A DNA stretch of 64,000 nucleotides from Blastococcus sp. CT_GayMR19 (GTDB lineage: Bacteria > Actinomycetota > Actinomycetes > Mycobacteriales > Geodermatophilaceae). The DNA is taken from assembly GCF_004570385.1 (NCBI RefSeq), contig NZ_SPQL01000002.1, positions 310,001 through 374,000 on the forward strand. The letters run 5' to 3'. Made by a program: the position numbers and the translations under genes. Numbering within the stretch: the first letter of the stretch is position 1; each line of letters starts with the position of its first letter. Below the pieces are notes generated by a model that saw nothing but the letters and a program-made list of their open reading frames with translations, did no database searches and was not told where the DNA came from. Shown here piece by piece: positions 36,135-43,583 of the stretch.

Positions 36135-37081
36135 GAGCGCTGCCTCGGGTCGAGAGCGTCGCGCAGGGCGTCGCCCATCATGATGAAGGCCATCACGGTC
36201 AGGGTCAGGATGATGCTGGGGAAGAACACCAGGTGCGGGGCCGTCCGGAGCAGGGACTGGCCCGCGTCGATCTGCAGGCCCCAGGAGATGGCCGGGCGCT
36301 GCAGTCCCACGCCGAGGAACGTCAGCGTCGCCTCGGCAGCGATGAGCACTCCGACGGTGATGGTCGCGTAGACCAGCACCGGCGCCACGGCGTTCGGGAG
36401 GATGTGCCGGACGAGGATGCGCCCGTTCGACGCCCCCATCGCCCGGGCGGCCGCGACGTAGTCCGAGCTCTTCACCGCGATCACCTGGGAGCGGACCAGG
36501 CGCATCGCGGTCATCCAGCCGAACGCAGCGAGCGCGATCGCCACCGCCACGACGCCGCGGCCGAGGCTGCCGGTCCGCAGGATCACCAGCGCACCCAGTA
36601 CCAGCGGCAGCGCGTAGAAGATGTCGGTGACCCGGGACAGCAGGCTGTCGATGACGCCCCCGAAGAAGCCGGAGACGGCGCCCACGATGACGCCCAGCAC
36701 GAGGATGACCAGCACGGCCAGCGCACCGATGATGAGCGAGTTCCGTGCGCCGAAGACCACGTTGGCCAGGTAGTCGCAGCCCTGCTGGTCGAAGCCGAAC
36801 CAGTGCTCGCCCGACGGCTTCTGCTTGCTGTTGGCAAGGTTGCAGGCCCGCGGATCCGCTCCTCGCGCGAAGACGCTCGGGAACGTCGCCATCAGCAGGA
36901 AGAGGACGCCGAGGACGGCGCCGATCCAGAACAGCCGGTTCCGCTTGAGGTCGCGCCACGCGTCGCTCCACAGGCTGTTCTGCCGGGCGTCGGTGACGTC
37001 CACCGAGGGCGCCGCGAGGCCGGTCGTCGTCCCGGCCTCGACCTCGTCATGGCGTCGGTCGGCCTGCTGCTGGTCAGTCAT
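36131..37081 (-). CDS. peptide ABC transporter permease, OppC type
   Basis: A 316-residue permease with an N-terminal OppC-like helix (NRLFWIGAVLGVLFLLMATFP), a periplasmic loop containing SGEHWFGFDQQGCDYLANVVFGARNSL (the usual LGTDxxGRD region, here with Cys) and the EAA loop VAAARAMGASNGRILVRHILPNA that docks onto the ATPases. About six membrane helices. The ATG overlaps the OppB gene by 8 bp. Confidence 0.9.
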   Translation of the reverse strand: MTDQQQADRRHDEVEAGTTTGLAAPSVDVTDARQNSLWSDAWRDLKRNRLFWIGAVLGVLFLLMATFPSVFARGADPRACNLANSKQKPSGEHWFGFDQQGCDYLANVVFGARNSLIIGALAVLVILVLGVIVGAVSGFFGGVIDSLLSRVTDIFYALPLVLGALVILRTGSLGRGVVAVAIALAAFGWMTAMRLVRSQVIAVKSSDYVAAARAMGASNGRILVRHILPNAVAPVLVYATITVGVLIAAEATLTFLGVGLQRPAISWGLQIDAGQSLLRTAPHLVFFPSIILTLTVMAFIMMGDALRDALDPRQRS

Positions 37082-37997
37082 AGCGGATCCTCGGGTCGAG
37101 GACGGCGTAGAGCACGTCCACGACCAGGTTGAAGAAGATGAAGAAGAAGACCATCAGCGTGACGATGCCGACGACGACGGCACCCTCCTGCTGGCGCACG
37201 GAGTCGAAGATCGCCCGGCCGACCCCGGGCAGGTTGAAGACCGACTCGGTGACGATCGCGCCGCCCATCAGGTTGCCGATGTCGGCGCCGATGAAGGTGA
37301 CCACCGGGATGAGGCTGTTGCGCAGCGTGTGCCGCACGACGACGGTGCGGTTCGGCAGACCCTTCGCCCTCGCCGTCCGGACGTAGTCCGCGCGCATGTT
37401 CTCGGCCACGGAGGTGCGGGTCAGGCGGGCGACGTAGGCCAGCGAGCCGGAGGCGAGCACCAGGCCCGGCAGCAGGAAGCTGTACCACCCCTCACCGAGC
37501 CCCGAGATCGGGAACAGGCCCAGCTGCAGCCCGAAGACGTACTGCGCGACGAAGGCGAGCACCAGGATCGGGATGGACACGATGAGGGTGCTCGACACGA
37601 GCACGAGGTTGTCGAGGAAGCCGTTGCGCCGGATCCCGGCGAGGACGCCGGCGATGATCCCGATGACGGCCTCGAACAGGATGGCGACCAGGGTGAGCTG
37701 CGCCGTGACCGGCAGGCGCTGACTGATCGTGTCGATCACCTGGCGGCCACGGAAGTCGGTGCCCAGGTCGCCCTGCAGCAGGTTGCCGACGTACTTCCCG
37801 TACTGCACGACCAGCGGGTCGTTGAGGTTGTACTGGGCCCGCAGCTCGGCCACCACCCCGGGCGACAGCGGGCGATCTCCGCCCAGGGCCCGGATCGGGT
37901 CGCCGGGGAGTGCGTAGACCATCGCGAAGATGAGGAACGAAGCGCCGATCATGACCGGGATGGCGAGCAGCAGGCGGCGCGCTACGTAGCGGCCCAT
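37074..37997 (-). CDS. peptide ABC transporter permease, OppB type
   Basis: A 307-residue permease. The N terminus MGRYVARRLLLAIPVMIGAS and FAMVYALPGDPIRAL are typical of OppB/DppB, as are YVRTARAKGLPNRTVVVRHTLRNSL (EAA loop) and the final DVLYAVLDPRIRYD. Six membrane helices. ATG 37997 has a GAGGGGG site. It follows the substrate-binding protein gene by 141 bp, with a long stem-loop in the gap. Confidence 0.9.
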   Translation of the reverse strand: MGRYVARRLLLAIPVMIGASFLIFAMVYALPGDPIRALGGDRPLSPGVVAELRAQYNLNDPLVVQYGKYVGNLLQGDLGTDFRGRQVIDTISQRLPVTAQLTLVAILFEAVIGIIAGVLAGIRRNGFLDNLVLVSSTLIVSIPILVLAFVAQYVFGLQLGLFPISGLGEGWYSFLLPGLVLASGSLAYVARLTRTSVAENMRADYVRTARAKGLPNRTVVVRHTLRNSLIPVVTFIGADIGNLMGGAIVTESVFNLPGVGRAIFDSVRQQEGAVVVGIVTLMVFFFIFFNLVVDVLYAVLDPRIRYD

Positions 37998-38071
37998 GTC
38001 CCCCCTCGGGTGTGTGCGCCGGCCTTGTGGGCCGACGCCGGTTCCATCGTGCCCGGTGCGGGGCACGCGTG

Positions 38072-38114
38072 CCGCCGGGGGCGACCGTCCTGGTAAGGAC
38101 GGCGCCCCCGGCGG
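38072..38114 (-). terminator. intercistronic stem-loop between binding protein and permease genes
   Basis: CCGCCGGGGGCG (38072-38083) pairs with CGCCCCCGGCGG (38103-38114), with an inner CCGTCC/GGACGG stem. It lies 25 bp after the binding-protein stop. A partial terminator or mRNA-stabilising hairpin here would give more binding protein than permease, as in many peptide transporters. Confidence 0.7.
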
Positions 38115-38138
38115 TGTGGTGCGGGTGCTGCTAGTGCG

Positions 38139-39800
38139 TCAGCCGACGACCCGGACGGCCGCGGCGTCGATGCGACCGAAGGCGTCGATGATCACGTTCT
38201 CGACGTTCTCCGAGTGTGCCCCCTGGTTCAGGCGGTAGAACAGCGGGGCCGAGGGGAAGTCCTCGAGGAGGATGTCCTCCGCTGCCTGGTAGGCCGCGAT
38301 GGCGTCCTCGTCGTTCGAGGCCGAGTTGCCCTCCACGAGCAGCGCGTCGAACTCCGGGTTGCTGTAGAAGGTGTAGTTCGACCCGGCCGGCGGGAGCGCG
38401 GCGGAGGAGTACAGCGGGCCGAGGAAGTTCTCGGCCACCGGGTAGTCCATGACCCACGCGTCGCGGAACGGACCGGTCATGCCCTTGGCGTCCTTGAGGG
38501 GCAGGAACTCGGACTGCTGCAGATCGCCGCGGAGCTGGAACTCCACGTCCAGGTTCTCGCGGATCTGGTTGCCGACCGCCTCCATCCAGCCCTCGTGGCC
38601 GGCACCGGCGTTGAACCAGAGGTCCACCGGCTGGCTGCGGTCGAAGCCGGCCTCGTCGAGCAGGCTGTTGGCCTCCTCCACGTTGAGCTCGCACACCTCG
38701 CAGGCGTCGTCGCGGTGACCCTTGACGACCGGGCTGATGAACGACGTCGCCGGGGTGCGGGTGCCGTTGAAGATGGCGTCGCTGATCGCCTGCCGGTCGA
38801 TCGCCATCGAGAACGCCTTGCGCACGTTCGGGTCGGCGAACCGCTGGTCGTAGGTCGGGAAGCCGAGCGAGGTGATGTCACCCTGCGCCGTCTCGATGTA
38901 GCGGTCACCGAACTCGTCGGGCGCCGAGGCGATGGCGTCCGGCGGCAGCGTGTCCATGATGTCGACCTGACCGCCCTGCAGGTCGGTGTAGGCGGTCTCC
39001 TGCTCGGCGTAGACCACGTACTTGACCGAGTCGGCGTTGGCCGGCTCGTCGCCGGCGTACTCCTCGTACTTGGTCAGCGTGATGCCCTCGTCGGGAACGA
39101 AGGGCTCGTCCGCCTGGAAGGGGCCGTTGCCGATCGGCTGCTCGCCGAAGCCCTCGGGGTCCGCGAAGAAGGCCTCGGGCAGCGGGAAGAACGCGGTGTA
39201 CCCGACGGTGGTCGGCCACTGGGCGTACGGGGAGGTCAGTTCGACCTCGAAGGTGAGGTCGTCGACGACCCGCAGGCCGCTCATCTGCTCGGCGACCGGC
39301 GGCGCGATGACGACGTCGTTGTCGTCGGTCTCCGCCTGCAGGTCGCCGTAGCCGGCCACGTTGGCGAAGAAGTAGGAGTTGCCCTGCGCGTTCGGGCTGT
39401 ACGCCGTGTAGTTCCAGGCGTCGACGAACGACTGCGCGGTGACGTCGGTGCCGTCGTGGAAGGTCCAGCCCTCGTTGAGGGTGACGGTCCAGGTCTGCTT
39501 GTCGTCGGACTCGATCGACGCGGCCACGCCGCTGAAGACGGCCTCGTTGGTCTCGGCGTCGTACTGGACGAGACCGGTGAACAGCGAGTCGAGGACCTGC
39601 CCACCCTCGGTCTCGTTCGTGTTGCCCGGGACCAGCGGGTTCTCCGGCTGGCCGATGTACATGCTGAACGTGCCACCGGCCTGTTCGGCGGCTTCGCCCT
39701 CGCCGCTCCCCTCCTCGTCGCTGCCGCCACAGGCGGTCATCAGCAGTGCGGCGGCGACGGCCGTCGCGACGAGCGAACTGTTGCGCTTGCTGAACTTCAC
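38139..39800 (-). CDS. peptide ABC transporter substrate-binding lipoprotein
   Basis: A 553-residue family 5 (OppA/DppA) solute-binding protein. GTG 39800, preceded by GGGAGG, gives the signal sequence KFSKRNSSLVATAVAAALLMTACGGS with lipobox MTAC; an acidic linker (DEEGSGEGEAAEQ) follows. The body contains VLDSLFTGLVQYD, GWTFHDGTDVTAQSFVDAWNY and RKAFSMAIDRQAISDAIFNG, family-5 signatures. It should capture peptides at the cell surface and deliver them to the OppBCDF complex encoded downstream. First gene of the operon. Confidence 0.92.
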   Translation of the reverse strand: MKFSKRNSSLVATAVAAALLMTACGGSDEEGSGEGEAAEQAGGTFSMYIGQPENPLVPGNTNETEGGQVLDSLFTGLVQYDAETNEAVFSGVAASIESDDKQTWTVTLNEGWTFHDGTDVTAQSFVDAWNYTAYSPNAQGNSYFFANVAGYGDLQAETDDNDVVIAPPVAEQMSGLRVVDDLTFEVELTSPYAQWPTTVGYTAFFPLPEAFFADPEGFGEQPIGNGPFQADEPFVPDEGITLTKYEEYAGDEPANADSVKYVVYAEQETAYTDLQGGQVDIMDTLPPDAIASAPDEFGDRYIETAQGDITSLGFPTYDQRFADPNVRKAFSMAIDRQAISDAIFNGTRTPATSFISPVVKGHRDDACEVCELNVEEANSLLDEAGFDRSQPVDLWFNAGAGHEGWMEAVGNQIRENLDVEFQLRGDLQQSEFLPLKDAKGMTGPFRDAWVMDYPVAENFLGPLYSSAALPPAGSNYTFYSNPEFDALLVEGNSASNDEDAIAAYQAAEDILLEDFPSAPLFYRLNQGAHSENVENVIIDAFGRIDAAAVRVVG

Positions 39801-40110
39801 GTGCAAGGCCTCCCTCAACCCGCGTTCGCGGGGGGAACGGACAGGTCGATCCGCGCCCATGACAGGGCTGGCGGACGACTGATTGGTCACGATCTGAGCG
39901 CACCGGGAAGACAGCCGTCTCCCTGCTACGACGAGTGGACCCTAGGCACCCTGCCGGAGGGGTGTCCAACCTCGTCATCGAGTTGTGACCTGCACCAGCG
40001 CCATCTGTGATCAGGCGCAACTTCGTCCCCACCTGGCCCCGCAGAACCGCCGTCTTTCCGCTGTTGAGCCGAAACCGCCGGATGGTTTCCGGTGGGGTGG
40101 ATGAGGCGCG
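39801..40110. other. divergent regulatory region between binding-protein and csbD genes
   Basis: No gene is supported. The binding-protein start has a ribosome-binding site; the side towards it holds a CCCGCGAACGCGGG inverted repeat at about 39819-39832 within the leader. Local base composition is less G/C-rich than the flanking genes. Confidence 0.4.
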
Positions 40111-40136
40111 TGTCAATCGGTGATCTTCCGGGTATG
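40111..40136 (+). promoter_or_regulatory. sigma-B-like promoter of csbD
   Basis: GTGTCA (40111-40116), 14-nt spacer, GGGTAT (40131-40136). The -10 is an exact sigma-B consensus and the spacer is canonical. Transcription would begin about 35 nt before the csbD ATG. CsbD is a sigma-B-controlled protein in Bacillus. Confidence 0.65.
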
Positions 40137-40177
40137 GGCGCTCAGCACACGTCACCGTCAGCAGAGGAGAGCGCCAC

Positions 40178-40348
40178 ATGAGCGGCATCGACAAGATGAA
40201 GAACAAGGCCGAGGAGCTCTCCGGCAAGGGCAAGGAAGCCGTCGGCGACGCCACGGGCGACCGCGACCTGCAGGCCGAGGGCCAGGCGGACCAGGCCTCG
40301 GGCAACATCAAGCAGGCCGGCGAGAAGATCAAGGACGTCTTCAAGTAG
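40178..40348 (+). CDS. CsbD family stress-response protein
   Basis: A 56-residue hydrophilic protein starting MSGIDKMKNKAEELSGKGKE and ending GNIKQAGEKIKDVFK; the middle has AVGDATGDRDLQAEGQADQ. This is the complete CsbD-like pattern, a small helical protein of unknown mechanism induced by general stress. AGGAGA lies eight nt before the ATG. The sigma-B-like promoter upstream fits. Palindrome pair 3 lies 70 bp downstream. Confidence 0.93.
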   Translation: MSGIDKMKNKAEELSGKGKEAVGDATGDRDLQAEGQADQASGNIKQAGEKIKDVFK

Positions 40349-40418
40349 GCCGCTCCGTCCTCGACCACGACGGACGCCGCTCCCCCGGGACGGCGTCCGT
40401 CGTCGCGTCCGGGACCTT

Positions 40419-40476
40419 CCCGCTTTCGGTACCGAAAGCGGGAGCCGCCGTCGCCGCTTCCGGTACCGAAAGCGGG
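40419..40476 (-). repeat. paired 20-bp palindromes, pair 3
   Basis: Cores at 40421-40440 (perfect) and 40455-40474 (cgcttccggtaccgaaagcg, one mismatch that is a G-U pair in minus-strand RNA), again 14 bp apart. Located between convergent csbD and the DUF559 gene, ending directly against the latter's stop codon. Confidence 0.95.
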
Positions 40477-41370
40477 TCAGCCGGCCAGGAAGGGCAGTCC
40501 GAGCTCGCGGGCGATCCGCGCGACGACCGCATCCAGGTCGCGGAGGTCAGGGCCGCTGAGCCGGATGACTCGCCATCCCGCCGCGATCAGGCGGTCGTAG
40601 CGTCGATCGTCCCGGCGGATCTGCAGATCGTCGAAGTGGTAGGCACCCTCGTACTCGACGACGAGGCGGCTCTCGGGCCAGGCGAGGTCGACGCGGCCCA
40701 GGAACTGACCGGCCTCCTGGACGTCGTACTGCGGCACCGGCGCAGGCAGTCCCGCCCGGGCGCACGCGACCCGGACCCACGACTCGGGCGGACTCTCGCT
40801 GCGCCCGTCGACGAGAGGGAGCACCTTCGCCACCCGCCGTGACCCCCACCGTCCCTTCGTGGATTCGACGAGACGGCCCAGAGCAGGGGCGCTGAGGTGG
40901 CCGGCACGCACCATGCCGTCGAGCAGGGCGACGGCCGTGGCCATCGGTTCGATCGCGCAGATCTCCCACGCTGTCCGCAGCGGCGTCGTCAATCGGACCG
41001 CGCCGCCGTCGTCCTCCATGACCACCGTTTCGGACCGAGCCACGTGCCTCCGGTGGACGCGCACACCCCTGGGACCGCGCCAGGCGGTGTCAGGAGGGAC
41101 CACCGCGAGAACAGGCTCGGTCGGTCCCGCGAACGGAGCACCGAACCAGGCGGCGGCTGATCTGCCCCCGAGCACGGCAGTCGCCGGCATCACCAGCAGC
41201 GCTCCTCGCGCATACAGCCGATGGTCAGCCGGGAGCCGCGGATCGGCGTAGACGTTGTGGAGGAGGCGCCGGTACAGACCCGACTGCAGTTGATGCCGGG
41301 TGACCGCACCCTCCGCAACGGCGTGAGAGCCGACGAAGACGCCATGAAGTCCCCGCCTCGATGAGTTCAC
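40477..41370 (-). CDS. DUF559/VSR-like endonuclease-domain protein with AbiEi-like N terminus
   Basis: A 297-residue protein. The N-terminal part (AVAEGAVTRHQLQSGLYRRLLHNVYAD, then ARGALLVMPATAVLGGRSAAAWFG) resembles the winged-helix/AbiEi-like segment seen in many actinobacterial DUF559 proteins. The C terminus is the PD-(D/E)XK-like DUF559 domain: PQYDVQEAGQFLGRVDLAWPESRLVVEYEGAYHF, RRDDRRYDRLIAAGWRVIRLSG, with Asp and Glu-x-Glu in place of the D...ExK set. Function unproven; nuclease activity is inferred from fold. GTG start without a strong ribosome-binding site. Flanked on both sides by palindrome pairs. Confidence 0.78.
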   Translation of the reverse strand: MNSSRRGLHGVFVGSHAVAEGAVTRHQLQSGLYRRLLHNVYADPRLPADHRLYARGALLVMPATAVLGGRSAAAWFGAPFAGPTEPVLAVVPPDTAWRGPRGVRVHRRHVARSETVVMEDDGGAVRLTTPLRTAWEICAIEPMATAVALLDGMVRAGHLSAPALGRLVESTKGRWGSRRVAKVLPLVDGRSESPPESWVRVACARAGLPAPVPQYDVQEAGQFLGRVDLAWPESRLVVEYEGAYHFDDLQIRRDDRRYDRLIAAGWRVIRLSGPDLRDLDAVVARIARELGLPFLAG

Positions 41371-41443
41371 GCCGCAAGGGTGGGGCACGGCCGGCCTCGG
41401 CCCGGGCCGCTGTCCACAGGCCCGCACCGTCGGACGCCCCTCC

Positions 41444-41501
41444 CCCGCTTTCGGTACCGAGAGCGGGCGCCTCAGCCCGCGCTTTCGGTACCGAAAGCGG
41501 G
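41444..41501 (+). repeat. paired 20-bp palindromes, pair 4
   Basis: Cores at 41446-41465 (cgctttcggtaccgagagcg, G-U compatible) and 41480-41499 (perfect), 14 bp apart. Same orientation and order as pair 1. It lies 9 bp from the stop codon of the NUDIX fusion gene and 73 bp upstream of the DUF559 gene start. Confidence 0.95.
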
Positions 41502-41510
41502 AAGTGGGGG

Positions 41511-42272
41511 TCAGGGGCGGGCGAGGAGGGTGCGGACGGCGGGAAGGAGGGGGCGGTCCGCCGCGATCCAGTCGAGGCCCTCCAGCTCGCCGGCCCCGAG
41601 CCAGCGGATCTCCCCGTGCTCGTGCGCGACCGGCCGGCCGGCCGCGATCCGGGCACTCCACAGGCGCAGCGTCGAGACCCCCGGTGCGCCGCCACCGACC
41701 ACGCCGTCCAGGAGCACCTCGCCGAGGAACGACTGCGGCACGATCGCCACCCCGAGCTCTTCCTCGATCTCGCGCGTCAGGGCGGTCAGGTCGGACTCCC
41801 CCGGCTCCACCTTGCCTCCGGGGAACTCCCAGCAGCCGTCGTAGGGACCGCCCGAACGCTGCGCCACGAGCACGCGCTCTCCGTCGACGATCGCGGCACC
41901 GACGACCTGCACCACGTCCAGCGCCCGACGCGCGGCGGCCGCGGCGTAGGCGTCGAGGTGCGCCTGCATCGCACGGAGGATGCGCCGGCGCAGCACCAGC
42001 TGGTCGAACAGGCGGCCCAGCACACCGGGCAGGCCCGTGTCCCAGTCGACCTGCTCGTCGACGAGCGTGCCCTCGCCCGTGGCGGAGAACCGCCGGGAGT
42101 GGGTCAGCCAGCGCCAGCCGGTCCCTGGGCCGACGGCGTAGACGTCGCGCACCGGGCGGGTCGAGACGATCTCCTCCAGCGGCGCCCCCCAGGGCCGGCC
42201 CAGAGTCCTCGCCACGTCGAACGCCACGGTCAGCGGCGCCTCCACCAACGTGGTGAAACGCAGCCGGAACAC
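41511..42272 (-). CDS. SRPBCC-NUDIX fusion hydrolase (MutT-like)
   Basis: A 253-residue two-domain protein. Residues 1-115 (FRLRFTTLVEAPLTVAFDVAR, VRDVYAVGPGTGWRWLTHSR, DEQVDWDTGLPGVLGRLFD) look like an SRPBCC/cyclase-like domain. Residues 120-253 are a MutT-type NUDIX hydrolase with the full box GGKVEPGESDLTALTREIEEELG and the purine-binding lead-in VLVAQRSGGPYDGCWEFP. The NUDIX part may clean 8-oxo-dGTP; what the SRPBCC part adds is unknown. GTG start with GGGAGG nine nt before it. Divergent from the Rrf2 regulator gene. Confidence 0.8.
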   Translation of the reverse strand: MFRLRFTTLVEAPLTVAFDVARTLGRPWGAPLEEIVSTRPVRDVYAVGPGTGWRWLTHSRRFSATGEGTLVDEQVDWDTGLPGVLGRLFDQLVLRRRILRAMQAHLDAYAAAAARRALDVVQVVGAAIVDGERVLVAQRSGGPYDGCWEFPGGKVEPGESDLTALTREIEEELGVAIVPQSFLGEVLLDGVVGGGAPGVSTLRLWSARIAAGRPVAHEHGEIRWLGAGELEGLDWIAADRPLLPAVRTLLARP

Positions 42273-42307
42273 GGTGCGAGCCTCCCAGACGCAGGCAGGA
42301 TGGGTCC

Positions 42308-42781
42308 GTGCGCATCACAGCCCGGGTCGACTACGCCGTCCGTGCGGCCATCGAACTCGCGGCGGCAGCGCCGGACACCCTGACCGCCGACCGGATCGCC
42401 ACGGCGCAGGGCATCCCCGCGCGCTTCCTCCAGGCGATCCTCGGCGACCTCCAGCGCGCCCACCTCGTGACCAGTCAGCGCGGTCGCGACGGCGGGTACC
42501 GGTTGGCGATCCCGGCCTCGGAGGTGTCGATCGCGCGCGTCATGCGCATCGAGCAGGGCTTCCTCGCCGAGGTGCACGGCCAGCGTCCCGAGGACGTCGC
42601 CTATCCGGCCGCCGCCGCCGAACTGGCGAGCGTCTGGGTGGCCGCCCGTGAGGCCTACCGCCGGGTGCTGGAGCAGGTCACCCTCGCCGACGTCGTCTCC
42701 GGCTCGCTGCCCGCACCCGTGGCGGATCTCGTGGCCATGGACAGCGCCTGGCGGTCGTTCGGGAACGTGCCCGCCGGCTGA
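42308..42781 (+). CDS. Rrf2 family transcriptional regulator
   Basis: A 157-residue winged-helix protein. MRITARVDYAVRAAIELAAA is the classic Rrf2 opening and the recognition helix region is ARFLQAILGDLQRAHLVTSQRGRDGGYRLA. The three-cysteine iron-sulfur motif of IscR/NsrR is absent (no cysteine in the protein), so it is a CymR-like or orphan form. It lies 27 bp before cysC and upstream of sirA-cysH, so a role in sulfur-assimilation control is a good guess: CymR, an Rrf2 protein lacking a cluster, controls cysteine metabolism in Firmicutes. GTG start preceded by CAGGAT six nt upstream. Confidence 0.87.
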   Translation: MRITARVDYAVRAAIELAAAAPDTLTADRIATAQGIPARFLQAILGDLQRAHLVTSQRGRDGGYRLAIPASEVSIARVMRIEQGFLAEVHGQRPEDVAYPAAAAELASVWVAAREAYRRVLEQVTLADVVSGSLPAPVADLVAMDSAWRSFGNVPAG

Positions 42782-42808
42782 GCGCAGCGCTCCGGGACAC
42801 TGGCCGTC

Positions 42809-43342
42809 ATGTCAGCTGTGCAGCCCCCCGGCGTCACCGTGTTCCTGACCGGCCTCTCGGGTGCGGGCAAGTCCACGATCGCCGACGCACTCGTCGCCGG
42901 GCTGGAGGCGGAGGGCCGGCCGGTCACGGTTCTCGACGGGGACGTCGTCCGCACCCACCTCTCCAGCGAGCTGACCTTCTCCCGCGAGCACCGCGACCTC
43001 AACATCCGGCGGATCGGCTGGGTCGCCGGCGAGGTGGTGCGGCACGGCGGCACGGTCGTCGTCGCCGCCATCGCGCCGTACGAGGCCGCCCGCGAGGAGG
43101 CCCGGCGACTGGTGGAGAAGCACGGCCGGTTCGTCCTGGTGCACCTGGCCACCCCGCTCGAGGTGTGCGAGCAGCGCGACGTCAAGGGCCTCTACGCCAA
43201 GGCCCGGTCCGGGGTGATACCGGAGTTCACCGGCGTGAGCGACCCGTACGAGCCGCCCGCCCGCGCCGAGGTCGTGATCGACACGTCGGTCACCCCGCTG
43301 CCGGAGTCGGTGGCGCGGATCCGTGCGGCGATGGACGCCTGA
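42809..43342 (+). CDS. cysC: adenylyl-sulfate kinase
   Basis: A 177-residue P-loop kinase that makes 3'-phosphoadenylyl sulfate from APS and ATP. Walker A is VFLTGLSGAGKSTIADAL; LDGDVVRTHLSSELTFSREHRDLNIRRIGWVA is the APS-kinase substrate motif; KGLYAKARSGVIPEFTGVSDPYEPP the lid. Length is standard for stand-alone CysC. No ATP sulfurylase genes (cysD/cysN or sat) are in view. The cysH product here is the APS-reductase type, so CysC may serve sulfation rather than reduction. Confidence 0.92.
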   Translation: MSAVQPPGVTVFLTGLSGAGKSTIADALVAGLEAEGRPVTVLDGDVVRTHLSSELTFSREHRDLNIRRIGWVAGEVVRHGGTVVVAAIAPYEAAREEARRLVEKHGRFVLVHLATPLEVCEQRDVKGLYAKARSGVIPEFTGVSDPYEPPARAEVVIDTSVTPLPESVARIRAAMDA

Positions 43343-43395
43343 GCCCTCCTCCGGAGAAATCCGGCCCGGCGGGCGGGTGTGGCACCATAGACCAC

Positions 43396-43482
43396 GTGAC
43401 CGACCGCGGCAGCCTCCTCGTCGCGCGTCTGCACATCGACCTGGCGCTCGTCTCCAGCGCCGCCTGTCGCGCTCAGCGCTGA
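43396..43482 (+). CDS. putative cysteine-responsive leader peptide
   Basis: A 28-codon frame from GTG 43396 to TGA 43482, with VARLHIDLALVSSAACRAQR at its end. This resembles the short leader peptides found before sulfur-assimilation genes in Actinobacteria, which share an R-x-H-x-D-L core and a cysteine codon near the C terminus. Two stem-loops follow before the sirA start, so ribosome stalling at the single TGT cysteine codon could alter sirA expression. It is separated from sirA by 101 bp. Confidence 0.65.
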   Translation: MTDRGSLLVARLHIDLALVSSAACRAQR

Positions 43483-43494
43483 GCCCGGTCCCCC

Positions 43495-43560
43495 GCGCGG
43501 TCGCCGCCGCGCCCCCGATCTGCAGCGCCCCCTCCGCCCGGCCGGCTGCCGAGCGGGCGG
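43495..43560 (+). promoter_or_regulatory. two stem-loops between leader peptide and sirA (attenuator candidate)
   Basis: GCGCGG/CCGCGC (43495-43500 with 43507-43512) and CCGCCCG/CGGGCGG (43534-43540 with 43554-43560). The second ends a few bases before the sirA ribosome-binding site AGGAAG. Position after the leader stop fits an attenuator. Confidence 0.4.
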
Positions 43561-43583
43561 CGAGCGCAGGAAGAAGTCCCCCC

